Position numbers and translations under genes: made by a program. 64,000 nt of DNA from Rubrimonas cliftonensis (lineage in GTDB: Bacteria > Pseudomonadota > Alphaproteobacteria > Rhodobacterales > Rhodobacteraceae): assembly GCF_900107585.1 (NCBI RefSeq), contig NZ_FNQM01000001.1, forward strand, positions 62,001-126,000. The letters are read 5' to 3'. The notes beneath the pieces were generated by a model, which was given only the letters and a program-made list of their open reading frames with translations, was not told the DNA's origin and ran no database searches. Positions 44,485-52,330 of the stretch are shown piece by piece. Every line of letters begins with the position of its first letter. Within the stretch, counting starts at the first letter, position 1.

Positions 44485-44706
44485 ATGGATGGCGAAAACG
44501 GCGAGCTTGCGCCCGTCCTGGCGAAGCGCGCCCAACTGGCGGCCCTGCGCACGGAGCATCGCCGTCTGGACGCCGCCATCGAGGCCATTTCGGCCGATCC
44601 GCTGGCCGACCAGCTCGACCTGCGGCGCCTCAAGAAGAAGAAGCTGTCGCTGCGTGACGAGATCGCGCGGCTCGACGACGAACTGACGCCCGACATCATC
44701 GCCTGA
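44485..44706 (+). CDS. YdcH family protein (DUF465)
   Basis: This 73-residue helical protein contains [21 protein letters not shown], then [23 protein letters not shown], the hallmark of the DUF465/YdcH family. It is probably a short antiparallel coiled coil. The function is unknown. ATG 44485 lies 144 bp downstream of the divergent S49 gene, and purE follows. Confidence 0.9.
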   Translation: MDGENGELAPVLAKRAQLAALRTEHRRLDAAIEAISADPLADQLDLRRLKKKKLSLRDEIARLDDELTPDIIA

Positions 44707-44792
44707 ACGCGCGACGCGGGGCCTTTCCGCTGCGCGGCAACGCTTCTATGGTCCGCCGCTTCGCGGAGGGGGGCTTCGTGGGGGAGGGGCGC

Positions 44793-45287
44793 ATGGTTCT
44801 TGTGGGCGTGGTGATGGGCAGCCGGTCGGACTGGCCGACGATGAAGGCCGCCAGCGACATCCTGACCGCGCTCGAGATTCCGCATGAGGCGCGGGTGCTC
44901 TCGGCGCACCGCACGCCGGACGCGATGTTCGCCTATGCCGAGGCCGCCGCCGGGCGCGGGCTGCGGGCGATCATCGCCGGGGCCGGCGGGGCGGCGCATC
45001 TGCCGGGGATGCTCGCCGCCAAGACGCGGGTGCCGGTGCTGGGCGTGCCGGTCCAGAGCCGGGCGCTGAGCGGGCTCGACAGCCTGCTCTCCATCGTCCA
45101 GATGCCGAAGGGCGTGCCGGTCGGAACGTTGGCCATCGGCGAGGCGGGCGCGGCCAACGCCGGCCTGCTCGCCGCGGCGATGCTGGCGACGACGGATGCG
45201 GCGCTCGCGGCGCGGCTCGACGCCTGGCGCGCGGCGCTCACCGCGGCCGTCCCCGAACTGCCCTTCGACCCTGCGGAGGCGCCGTGA
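44793..45287 (+). CDS. purE: 5-(carboxyamino)imidazole ribonucleotide mutase
   Basis: PurE (class I) converts N5-CAIR to CAIR in purine synthesis. The 164-residue protein shows [31 protein letters not shown] (His and Arg of the active site), [17 protein letters not shown] and [22 protein letters not shown] 44793 is chosen because GGGGAGGGG lies close upstream and the residues begin like the family; the earlier ATG 44748 adds 15 unlikely residues. purK overlaps its stop by GTGA. Confidence 0.96.
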   Translation: MVLVGVVMGSRSDWPTMKAASDILTALEIPHEARVLSAHRTPDAMFAYAEAAAGRGLRAIIAGAGGAAHLPGMLAAKTRVPVLGVPVQSRALSGLDSLLSIVQMPKGVPVGTLAIGEAGAANAGLLAAAMLATTDAALAARLDAWRAALTAAVPELPFDPAEAP

Positions 45288-46354
45288 GCGCCCTGCCGCC
45301 GGGCTCGACTGTCGGCATACTCGGCGCCGGCCAGCTCGGGCGGATGCTCGCCGTCGCGGCGGCGCGGCTCGGCCTGCGCGCGCGGCTCTACGCCCCCGAG
45401 GCCGACCCGCCCGCCGGCCATGTCGCGCCGGTGGACCGGGGCGGCTGGGGCGACGCGGCGGCGCTGGCGGCCTTCGCCGCGCAGGTCGACGTCGTGACGC
45501 TGGAGTTCGAGAACGTGCCCGTCGCGACGCTGGAGATACTCGCGCCGCTCGTCCCGGTCCGCCCCGGCCCCCGCGCCCTCGCCATGGCGCAGGACCGGGT
45601 GGCGGAGAAGACCTTCCTCAGCGAGGCCGGCGCGCCCACCGTCGCCTTTCGGCCCGTCGACGACGCGGCGTCGCTGGAGCGGGCGATCACGGAACTCGGC
45701 CTGCCGGCGATCCTCAAGACGCGCCGGCTCGGCTATGACGGCAAGGGGCAGGCGCGCATCGCGGCCCCTGGCGACGCCGCCCCGGCGCTCGCCGCGATGA
45801 ACGGCGCGCCGGCGGTGCTGGAGGCCATGGCGCCCTTCGCGCGGGAGATCTCGGTGGTCGTCGCCCGCGGGCTCGACGGCGCAACCGCCGCCTATGACCC
45901 GGCCGAGAACGTCCACGAGGCGGGCATCCTGCGGCGCAGCGCCGTCCCCGCGGGGATATACGACGAGACGCGCGCGCGGGCGCAGGCGATTGCGGCGCAG
46001 ATCGTCGCGGCGCTCGACTATGTCGGCGTCATGGGGGTGGAGTTTTTCCACATGCCCGACGGCGCGCTGCTGGTGAACGAGGTGGCGCCGCGCGTCCACA
46101 ACACCGGCCACTGGACGATGGAGGCCTGCGCGGTCGACCAGTTCTCGCAGCATGTCCGCGCCGTCTGCGGCTGGCCGCTGGGCGACCCGCTTCGCCATTG
46201 CGACGCGGCGATGGAGAACCTAATCGGCGACGAGGCGGCGGACTGGGCGCGGCTTTCGGCGGAGCCGGGCGCGGCGCTGCACCTCTACGGCAAGGCCGAG
46301 GCGCGCCCGGGCCGCAAGATGGGCCATGTCACGCGCACGAGCCGGATGGCGTGA
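45284..46354 (+). CDS. purK: N5-carboxyaminoimidazole ribonucleotide synthase
   Basis: PurK is an ATP-grasp enzyme that makes N5-CAIR from AIR, bicarbonate and ATP, feeding PurE. The 356-residue protein has [55 protein letters not shown] and [15 protein letters not shown], the normal order. GTG 45284 overlaps purE, so the two steps are translationally coupled. Confidence 0.96.
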   Translation: MSALPPGSTVGILGAGQLGRMLAVAAARLGLRARLYAPEADPPAGHVAPVDRGGWGDAAALAAFAAQVDVVTLEFENVPVATLEILAPLVPVRPGPRALAMAQDRVAEKTFLSEAGAPTVAFRPVDDAASLERAITELGLPAILKTRRLGYDGKGQARIAAPGDAAPALAAMNGAPAVLEAMAPFAREISVVVARGLDGATAAYDPAENVHEAGILRRSAVPAGIYDETRARAQAIAAQIVAALDYVGVMGVEFFHMPDGALLVNEVAPRVHNTGHWTMEACAVDQFSQHVRAVCGWPLGDPLRHCDAAMENLIGDEAADWARLSAEPGAALHLYGKAEARPGRKMGHVTRTSRMA

Positions 46355-46376
46355 CGCGCAGCGCGGGTCGCGCGCG

Positions 46377-46487
46377 TCAGCCGTCGGCCCTGTCGGTGGA
46401 CTTGCGCCCGGCGCCCCGCCCGATCCAGACCAGCGCCGCGAGGATCGCCAGCGCCTTGAGGGCCATCACGGCGTCGACCGCGTCCAC
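46377..46487 (-). CDS. Possible 36-aa membrane peptide downstream of tspO
   Basis: A minus-strand ORF starts at GTG 46487, only three bases after the tspO stop, and ends at TGA 46377. It encodes 36 residues: a short acidic start (DAVDAV), a hydrophobic helix MALKALAILAALVWI, and a basic tail (GRGAGRKS). This is the shape of a single-pass small membrane peptide. The close spacing suggests coupling to the carotenoid operon. I know no homologue, and without conservation data it remains tentative. Confidence 0.4.
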   Translation of the reverse strand: MDAVDAVMALKALAILAALVWIGRGAGRKSTDRADG

Positions 46488-46490
46488 GGC

Positions 46491-46973
46491 TCAGCCCCTC
46501 ACGCCGGGGTTGCGGCGGAAGATCGAGAGGTTGAGCGCGAAGGCCACCGTCACCCAGACCAGATAGGGGACGAGCAGCAGCGCCGCCGTCGTGGAGATCG
46601 GGGAGAAGACGGCGATGGTCGCGGCGATGGACAGCCACAGAAAGCCCGCCTCCACCAGCGCCAGATCGATGCGCCGCCGCCCGAAGAAGAAGTAGCTCCA
46701 AGCCGCGTTCAGGCAGAGCTGGACGCCGTAGACGACGAAGGCCAGCTCGGCGCCCGCAAACCCGCCATTCGCGCGCCAGACCATCCAGCCCGACGCCGCG
46801 ATCATCGCGTAGAGGATCGTCCAGACGATGGGGAAGGCCCAGTTGGGCGGGCGCCAGTCGGGCCGGTCCAGCGACTCGTACCAGTCGCCGGGCTTGTAGA
46901 CGGCGCCGCTCATCGCGGCGAGGAACACCACGCCGACGAAGCCGAGGAGCGGCAAGTCCACGACATCGCTCAT
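46491..46973 (-). CDS. tspO: TspO/MBR family tryptophan-rich sensory protein
   Basis: TspO is a five-helix outer-membrane-associated protein. In Rhodobacter (as CrtK/TspO) it modulates photosynthesis gene expression with oxygen and tetrapyrrole status. The 160-residue protein shows YESLDRPDWRPPNWAFPIVW, NAAWSYFFFGRRRIDLALVE and LLVPYLVWVTVAFALNLSI, the tryptophan-rich family pattern. It overlaps crtB by ATGA on the minus strand, exactly as expected for a crtI - crtB - tspO operon. Confidence 0.95.
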   Translation of the reverse strand: MSDVVDLPLLGFVGVVFLAAMSGAVYKPGDWYESLDRPDWRPPNWAFPIVWTILYAMIAASGWMVWRANGGFAGAELAFVVYGVQLCLNAAWSYFFFGRRRIDLALVEAGFLWLSIAATIAVFSPISTTAALLLVPYLVWVTVAFALNLSIFRRNPGVRG

Positions 46974-48052
46974 TCGCCCGCCGTGGCGAGACCGCCCGCG
47001 ACTGCGCGCGCCATCTCCGCCGCCTCGAGGCGCCGGGTCGTCTCGCGCTGGTGCGCCGCCATCATGATCTCCGCCATGCGGCCGATATGGTCGCCCACCG
47101 TGGGCCGGACAAGGTTCTCCGGCGGCGGACAGGCCGCGACGGCCTCGACGAGGTAGCGGGTCTCAGCCAGCGGCTCGGCCCCGCGTCCGATCCGGGGCAG
47201 GCCGACGCCGCCGACCGCCAGCGCCATGAGCCGCCGCTTGGTCGCGGCGGAGACGACGGCGCGGCGGTTCACGCTGTCGAAGCCCGAGCGCGCCAGGTCG
47301 CGGCCGATCTCGCGGTAGATCAGCCTTGCGGCGCGGATGCCGGGACGTGCGGCGCGGGGCAGCCCGCGCACGCCCCAGGCGGCGCGGTCGTAGAGGCGCT
47401 CGGCCTCGGCGAGCAGCGCGGCGACCATCTGGGCGATCTCCGGCGTGAAGCGCGGCGCGGCGAGGAACGCCTCCGGGTCGACGCCCGTCGCCCGCATCCA
47501 GTCGAGCGGCAGGTAGAGCCGCCCCTCGCGGGCGTCCTCGCCCACGTCCCGCGCCACGTTGGTGAGCTGCATGGCCACGCCCAGGTCGCAGGCGCGCGCG
47601 ATGATCTGCGGCTCCCGCACGCCCATCAGCACCGTCATCATGGCGCCGACGGCGCCGGCGACGCGGGCGGCGTAGGCGCGCAGCGCCGAGAGGTCGGCGC
47701 AGCGGCGGCCCTCGGCGTCCCAGGCCAGCCCGTCGATCAGCGCCTCGGGCAGGGCGCGCGGCATGGCGTGCTCGCGCATCATGTCGGCGAAGCAGCGGTC
47801 CGCGGCGGCGTCCTGCGGGCGCCCCGCGCAGGCGGCGTCGAGCCGGCGCCGAAGCCGCGCCACCGCCGCGGCCTTGCCCGCCGAGAGGTCCACCGCGTCG
47901 TCCGCCAGCCGGCAGAAGGCGTAGAGGGCGTAGGCGGGCTGGCGCATCCGCGCCGGCATCAGCCGGGACGCGGCGTGGAACGAGTGCGAGCCGGTGCGGA
48001 TGGCGGCGGCGCAGGCGGCGTGGTCGGCTTCGCTGGCGCAGGGCTCACGCAT
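46970..48052 (-). CDS. crtB: Phytoene synthase
   Basis: CrtB condenses two geranylgeranyl diphosphates to phytoene, the first committed step of carotenoid synthesis. The 360-residue enzyme has the first Asp-rich motif in YAFCRLADDAVD, the second in AMQLTNVARDVGEDAREGRLYLP, and the prenyl-transferase helix pattern. Its start overlaps the end of crtI by eight bases, and its stop overlaps tspO. The overlaps indicate coordinated translation of the operon. Confidence 0.95.
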   Translation of the reverse strand: MREPCASEADHAACAAAIRTGSHSFHAASRLMPARMRQPAYALYAFCRLADDAVDLSAGKAAAVARLRRRLDAACAGRPQDAAADRCFADMMREHAMPRALPEALIDGLAWDAEGRRCADLSALRAYAARVAGAVGAMMTVLMGVREPQIIARACDLGVAMQLTNVARDVGEDAREGRLYLPLDWMRATGVDPEAFLAAPRFTPEIAQMVAALLAEAERLYDRAAWGVRGLPRAARPGIRAARLIYREIGRDLARSGFDSVNRRAVVSAATKRRLMALAVGGVGLPRIGRGAEPLAETRYLVEAVAACPPPENLVRPTVGDHIGRMAEIMMAAHQRETTRRLEAAEMARAVAGGLATAGE

Positions 48053-49625
48053 GGGCGCGCGCCCCCTTCCCGGCGAGTATGAGCTCGTCGACGACCCGGG
48101 CGGAGGAGACCACGCCAGGCAGCCCCGCGCCCGGATGCGTCCCGGCGCCGACGAAATAGAGGTCGTCGAGCTCCTCGGACCTGTTGTGCGGCCGGAACCA
48201 CGCGCTCTGCAGCAGCTGCGGCTCCATCCCGAAGGCCGCGCCGCGCTCGGAGGCCAGACGGTCGCGGAAGTCGAGCGGCGTCAGCACCCGCGAAGTGACG
48301 ACCGCCTCCCCCAGTCCGGGCATCACCGTCTCCTCCAGCCGCTTCTGCACCTTCAGGCGATAGGGCTCGGCCAGCGCCGCCCAGTCGTCGCCGCCGTCGA
48401 GGTTGGGCACCGGCGAGAGGGCGTAGAAGCTGTCGCAGCCCTCTGGCGCCACGGAAGGGTCGGTGGCGGAGGGGCGATGCAGGTAGAGGCTGAAATCTTC
48501 GGTCAGCTTCTTGCGGCGGAAAATGTCGGTCAAAAGGCCCTTGTAGCGCGGGCCGAGCACGATGGTGTGATGCGGCACGTCCTCGAAGCGCCGGTTCGTC
48601 CCGAAATACCAGACGAAGACGCTCATGGAGTATTTCATGCGGTCGATCTTGGCGTCGGTCCAGCGACGTCGGGGCAGGTTGGGCATCATCCGGCGATAGA
48701 CCACGGCGGGGTCGGCGTTGCACACCACGACGTCGGCCTTCAGCGTCTCGCCGTCCTTGAGCTTCACGCCCGTGGCGCGGCGGCCCTCATGGGTGATCTC
48801 GGCGACCTCGGTCTCCAGCCGGATTGTCCCGCCGACATGGCCGACGAGGTTCGCCATCGCCTGCACCAGCGCGCCGGTGCCGCCCATGGCGTAGTTCACG
48901 CCCCAGCCCTGCTCCAGATGGTTGATGAGGCAGTAGAATGACGTCGTGTTGAACGGGTTGCCGCCGATGAACAGCGGGTGGAAGCTGAGCGCGAAGCGCA
49001 TCCGCTCGCTTTTCACCCGGCTCGCGACATAGGCGTGCACCGAACGGTGGCCGCCGAGGCGCAGCAGCGTCGGCGCCATCGTCACCATGGTCATGAACTT
49101 GTGGAACGGGTGGTGCGCCATCTTCGCGAAGGCGAAGTCGTAGATGCGGCTGCTGTCGCGCGCGAAGCGGTCGTAGCCGGCGAGGTCCTCCGGCGCGACG
49201 CGGGCGATCTCGGCGCGCATCTTCGCGGGGTCGCCCGAGCAGTCCAGCGTCTCGCCGTCGTCGAAGCGGATGCGGTAGAACGGGTCGAGCCGGCGCAGGT
49301 CCACGTCCTGCGCCATGTCGCGGCCGCAGAGCCTCCAGATGTCCTCGAACACGAACGGGGCGGTGATGATCGTCGGCCCGGCGTCGAAGGTGAACCCGTC
49401 CTGCTTCCAGACATAGGCCCGGCCGCCGGGCTTGTCGAGCTTGTCGAGGACCGTCACGGCGTAGCCGCGCGCCCCCAGTCGCGCGGCCGCGGCGAGCCCG
49501 CCGAAGCCTGCGCCGATCACGATGGCCGCCGGTCGCCCCGCCGGTCCCGAGCCCCGCCTGGGGCCTGAGCCCGGGCCATGCGGGCCGCCCTGTGCGCCTG
49601 CGGGCGCTTCGCGATACGTCAACAT
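48045..49625 (-). CDS. crtI: Phytoene desaturase
   Basis: CrtI is a bacterial FAD-dependent desaturase that converts phytoene to neurosporene or lycopene. The 526-residue protein has the dinucleotide motif AAIVIGAGFGGLAAAARLGARG, KPGGRAYVWKQDGFTFDAGP, and the C-terminal carotenoid signature GAGTHPGAGLPGVVSSARV. Whether it performs three or four steps cannot be read. The N-terminus carries about 32 Gly/Pro/Arg-rich residues before the FAD motif; no other ATG is available. The ATG at 49625 lies inside a palindrome and has no clear SD, so the start is uncertain. Confidence 0.95.
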   Translation of the reverse strand: MLTYREAPAGAQGGPHGPGSGPRRGSGPAGRPAAIVIGAGFGGLAAAARLGARGYAVTVLDKLDKPGGRAYVWKQDGFTFDAGPTIITAPFVFEDIWRLCGRDMAQDVDLRRLDPFYRIRFDDGETLDCSGDPAKMRAEIARVAPEDLAGYDRFARDSSRIYDFAFAKMAHHPFHKFMTMVTMAPTLLRLGGHRSVHAYVASRVKSERMRFALSFHPLFIGGNPFNTTSFYCLINHLEQGWGVNYAMGGTGALVQAMANLVGHVGGTIRLETEVAEITHEGRRATGVKLKDGETLKADVVVCNADPAVVYRRMMPNLPRRRWTDAKIDRMKYSMSVFVWYFGTNRRFEDVPHHTIVLGPRYKGLLTDIFRRKKLTEDFSLYLHRPSATDPSVAPEGCDSFYALSPVPNLDGGDDWAALAEPYRLKVQKRLEETVMPGLGEAVVTSRVLTPLDFRDRLASERGAAFGMEPQLLQSAWFRPHNRSEELDDLYFVGAGTHPGAGLPGVVSSARVVDELILAGKGARAHA

Positions 49626-49646
49626 AAGTTGACAGTAAGTCTGTCA
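49617..49646 (-). promoter_or_regulatory. Two overlapping palindromes at the crtI start (PpsR/CrtJ-like site)
   Basis: The first palindrome is GTCAACATAAGTTGAC (49618-49633), with 6-bp perfect arms around a 4-bp centre; it covers the crtI start codon. On the coding strand it reads TGTCAACTTATGTTGACG, one base from the PpsR/CrtJ consensus TGT-N12-ACA. The second is TGACAGTAAGTCTGTCA (49630-49646), 6-bp perfect arms around 5 bp. They overlap by four bases and sit in the 39-bp gap between bchO and crtI. Regulation by PpsR is inferred from the consensus and the target genes. Confidence 0.6.
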
Positions 49647-49664
49647 CGGCGGTTGGCGCAAGTC

Positions 49665-50573
49665 TTATCCCGCGCCGGGGCGCTCCGCCGCGGCGGCGGC
49701 CTCGCGCCAGGCCTCGTTCACGATCTCCGCGGCTGTCTCCGGCGCCTGTTCGTGGGCGAGATGACCGAGCCCCGCCAGCCGCCGGACGCGCGCCCGCGGC
49801 GCCCGCGCCGCCACGCCGTCGGCGTCCTCCGGCGGCACCGCGCGGTCGCGCTCCCCCACGATCAGGCTGAGCGGCTGGCGAAGACTGGGCAGATCCCGGC
49901 CCAGCGGCCGCAGATCCCAGGCCGCCATCATCGCCAGAGCGGCGGCGACATGGCCGGGGCTCTCGAACAGCCGCCGGTAGAGCGCGCGGCCCCGCGCGTC
50001 GAGCCCGTCTCCCATCGCGTCGATCAGACGGTCGGCGGCGGCGCCGCCCGCGGTCCACGCCATCGCGCGGGGAACGAACGGGTTGAGGGCGAGCAGCTTC
50101 GCCATGATCGGGAACAGCACGCCCGCCGCCCCGCGAAACGGCAAGAAGGCGCCGTTGAAGCTGACGATCGACGCCGGCGCCGCGAGGCCGTCGAGCGCGA
50201 TGCGCGTCGCGATCGCCGCGCCCGCGGAATGGCCGGCGATCAGCGCCGGCGACGCCCCGAGCGCCCCGCAGAGCGCCGCCAGCGCGCGCGCCATGCCCGG
50301 CAGGCTTGCATGGTCGCCATAGCCGGGCCCCGAGAAGCCGTGGCCGGGCAGGTCGGGGACGACGACGCGGAAATGCGGCGCGAGCAGCGGCGCGACGTCG
50401 CGCCACGAATGGCTCGCGCCCCCGGCGCCATGGACGAGCAGCAGCGCCGGCGCGTCCTCAGGCCCGAGCGTCTGGACATGCCAGCGCACGCCGCCGGCCT
50501 CCAGAAAACAGCTGGCGTCGCGATTGGGCCAGTCGGCGCCGTCGCGCGCCCAGTCTAGCCGCGGCCGCGTCAT
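49665..50573 (-). CDS. bchO: Alpha/beta hydrolase BchO (putative Mg-chelatase accessory protein)
   Basis: BchO is an alpha/beta-fold protein found in photosynthesis gene clusters next to the Mg-chelatase genes bchI/bchD. The 302-residue protein starts LDWARDGADWPNRDAS followed by LEAGGVRWHVQ, which is the BchO pattern. It then has LLLVHGAGGASHSW, GHSAGAAIA with the nucleophile Ser, VGERDRAVP and LGHLAHEQAP with the catalytic His. bchI and bchD are absent from the flanks, unlike the usual bchIDO order. The gene is upstream of crtI on the same strand with a 39-bp gap. Confidence 0.9.
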   Translation of the reverse strand: MTRPRLDWARDGADWPNRDASCFLEAGGVRWHVQTLGPEDAPALLLVHGAGGASHSWRDVAPLLAPHFRVVVPDLPGHGFSGPGYGDHASLPGMARALAALCGALGASPALIAGHSAGAAIATRIALDGLAAPASIVSFNGAFLPFRGAAGVLFPIMAKLLALNPFVPRAMAWTAGGAAADRLIDAMGDGLDARGRALYRRLFESPGHVAAALAMMAAWDLRPLGRDLPSLRQPLSLIVGERDRAVPPEDADGVAARAPRARVRRLAGLGHLAHEQAPETAAEIVNEAWREAAAAAERPGAG

Positions 50574-50708
50574 CGGCGCGGCGCGTTCTGGCGGAGGATC
50601 ATGGTCGCAGGATCGTCATCTGGCGGCGTCTCGCGTCGGTCAAGGTTGGGCGACCCTAGCGCGCCGCGCGCCGCTGCGCCCCGCCGCGATGAGCCGCAGC
50701 CGCGTCGC

Positions 50709-51413
50709 TCAGACGTCGAAATCGAGCATCGCGTCCAACGGCTCGCCCTTGGGCCGATCGTCGCCCAGCGGTTCGCCCTCGACCATGTAGTAGGCCATCT
50801 CGGCGATGAAAGTCGTGTGGTCGCCGATGCGCTCGAGGTTCTTGGCGACGAACATGAGCTGGCTGCAAGTCGAGATCGTCCGCGGATCCTCCATCATGTA
50901 GGTGATGAGTTCGCGAAACAGCGAGTTGTAGATCTCGTCGATCTCGACGTCGCGATTCCACACCGCGACCGCCAGCGCCGTGTCCCGCGCGGTGTACGCG
51001 TCGAGCACCTCGGTGAGCTGGGTCAGCGTCTGGCGGCCCATGCGCACCACGGGCGCGGCGAGGCGCACCGGCTGATTGCGGGTGAGATACTGGGAGCGGC
51101 GGGCGATGTTCTTGGCGAGGTCGCCGATGCGCTCCAGCGTCGACGCGACCTTCAGCGCCGCGATGGTCTCGCGCAGGTCGGCGGCCATCGGCTGGCGCAG
51201 CGCAAGCGTGCGGATCGCGCGCTGCTCCAGCTCCGCCTCCATCCGGTCGAGCGCCTTGTCGCGAGCGACGACCTCGGCGGCGAGGTCATGGTCGCGCCGC
51301 TGCACCGCCTCGAGCGCGTGCGCCAGAAGCTCCTCGGCCAGCCCGCCCATCTCCGAAATCTTGGAGGAAAGCTGCTGTAGGTCGTTATCGAACGCTGACA
51401 CGATGTGCGGCAC
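50709..51413 (-). CDS. phoU: Phosphate signalling protein PhoU
   Basis: PhoU is a cytoplasmic all-helical protein that restrains PhoR/PstSCAB signalling and phosphate uptake. The 234-residue protein has both internal repeats with their conserved metal-binding blocks: AALKVASTLERIGDLAKNIA and LMFVAKNLERIGDHTTFIAE. It starts at GTG 51413. The usual partners pstSCAB and phoB/phoR are not adjacent, so it is a detached copy. No convincing Pho box was seen in the 122-bp upstream spacer. Confidence 0.95.
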   Translation of the reverse strand: MPHIVSAFDNDLQQLSSKISEMGGLAEELLAHALEAVQRRDHDLAAEVVARDKALDRMEAELEQRAIRTLALRQPMAADLRETIAALKVASTLERIGDLAKNIARRSQYLTRNQPVRLAAPVVRMGRQTLTQLTEVLDAYTARDTALAVAVWNRDVEIDEIYNSLFRELITYMMEDPRTISTCSQLMFVAKNLERIGDHTTFIAEMAYYMVEGEPLGDDRPKGEPLDAMLDFDV

Positions 51414-51535
51414 GGCTCACCCGACTGCTGAGCGGTCGTCCGGCGGCGACCGCGTGCAGAGATAGCCGGAACGAATAATGAAATAATGTCGTCCGCGGCA
51501 ATCCGGAACAATCGGGGGAAATCTTCACTAAACGA

Positions 51536-52330
51536 TCACAGCGACGTCGCAATGGCGGCGATCAGGCGACCGTAGTCGGGCTCTCCGGCATGGGTCGCGC
51601 GGCGGAAGCTGAAGAAGCGGTCGGGGTCGCCATAGGTGCACCGGCCCAGCCATTCCGCGCGGCCGACGGCCGCTTCGCGCAGCCGCGACAGGCAGAAACC
51701 CGGCAGATCGAACCGCAGCCGGTCGGCGGGGCGCCCCTCGGCGCCCGGAACGAAGAAGCGGTCGGCGTCGGGCGCCTCCGCAAGGAAGGCGTCGAGGAAC
51801 TCGGGGCCGACCTCGTAGGCCGACTGGCTGATGCAGGGGCCGACGACGGCGACGATGCGGGCGCGCTCGGCGCCGAGGCTCTCCATGCGCGCCACGGTCG
51901 CCTCCAGCACGCCGGCCAGCGCGCCGCGCCAGCCGGCATGGGCGGCCGCCACGACGCCGGCCGCATCGTCGGCGAAAAGCACCGGGGCGCAGTCTGCTGC
52001 GAGGGCGGCGACGGCGAGGCCGGGCGCGGCGGTCACGAGCGCGTCGACGCGGGGCCGCGCGCCCTCCCATGGCGCGGCGACGGCCAGCGCTTCGGCGCCG
52101 TGCACCTGATGGGCGGTGAGCAGACGTTCCGGCGCGCAGCCGAGCGCATCGGCCACGGCTGCGCGATTCGTCCGCACCGCCTGCGCGTCGTCGCCCGAGC
52201 CCGGCCCGCAGTTGAGGCCCGCGTAGATCCCGGCCGAGACCCCGCCGCGGCGCGTGAAGAAGCCGTGCGGCGCTCGGCCGAGCGCGCGCGAGGTGAAGCG
52301 TTCCGGCTGCATCGCGTCCTCCATCCTCAT
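51536..52330 (-). CDS. pgeF: Peptidoglycan editing factor PgeF (laccase-domain, YfiH family)
   Basis: PgeF/YfiH proteins remove misincorporated residues from peptidoglycan precursors and have polyphenol-oxidase-like folds. The 264-residue protein shows GFFTRRGGVSAGIYAGLNCG, TAHQVHGAEAL, ALAADCAPVLFAD and AAHAGWRGALAGVLEATV, giving the zinc ligands His-Cys-His. The ATG at 52330 overlaps the methyltransferase stop as ATGA. Order lgt - midA-like - pgeF is common in alphaproteobacteria. Confidence 0.92.
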   Translation of the reverse strand: MRMEDAMQPERFTSRALGRAPHGFFTRRGGVSAGIYAGLNCGPGSGDDAQAVRTNRAAVADALGCAPERLLTAHQVHGAEALAVAAPWEGARPRVDALVTAAPGLAVAALAADCAPVLFADDAAGVVAAAHAGWRGALAGVLEATVARMESLGAERARIVAVVGPCISQSAYEVGPEFLDAFLAEAPDADRFFVPGAEGRPADRLRFDLPGFCLSRLREAAVGRAEWLGRCTYGDPDRFFSFRRATHAGEPDYGRLIAAIATSL

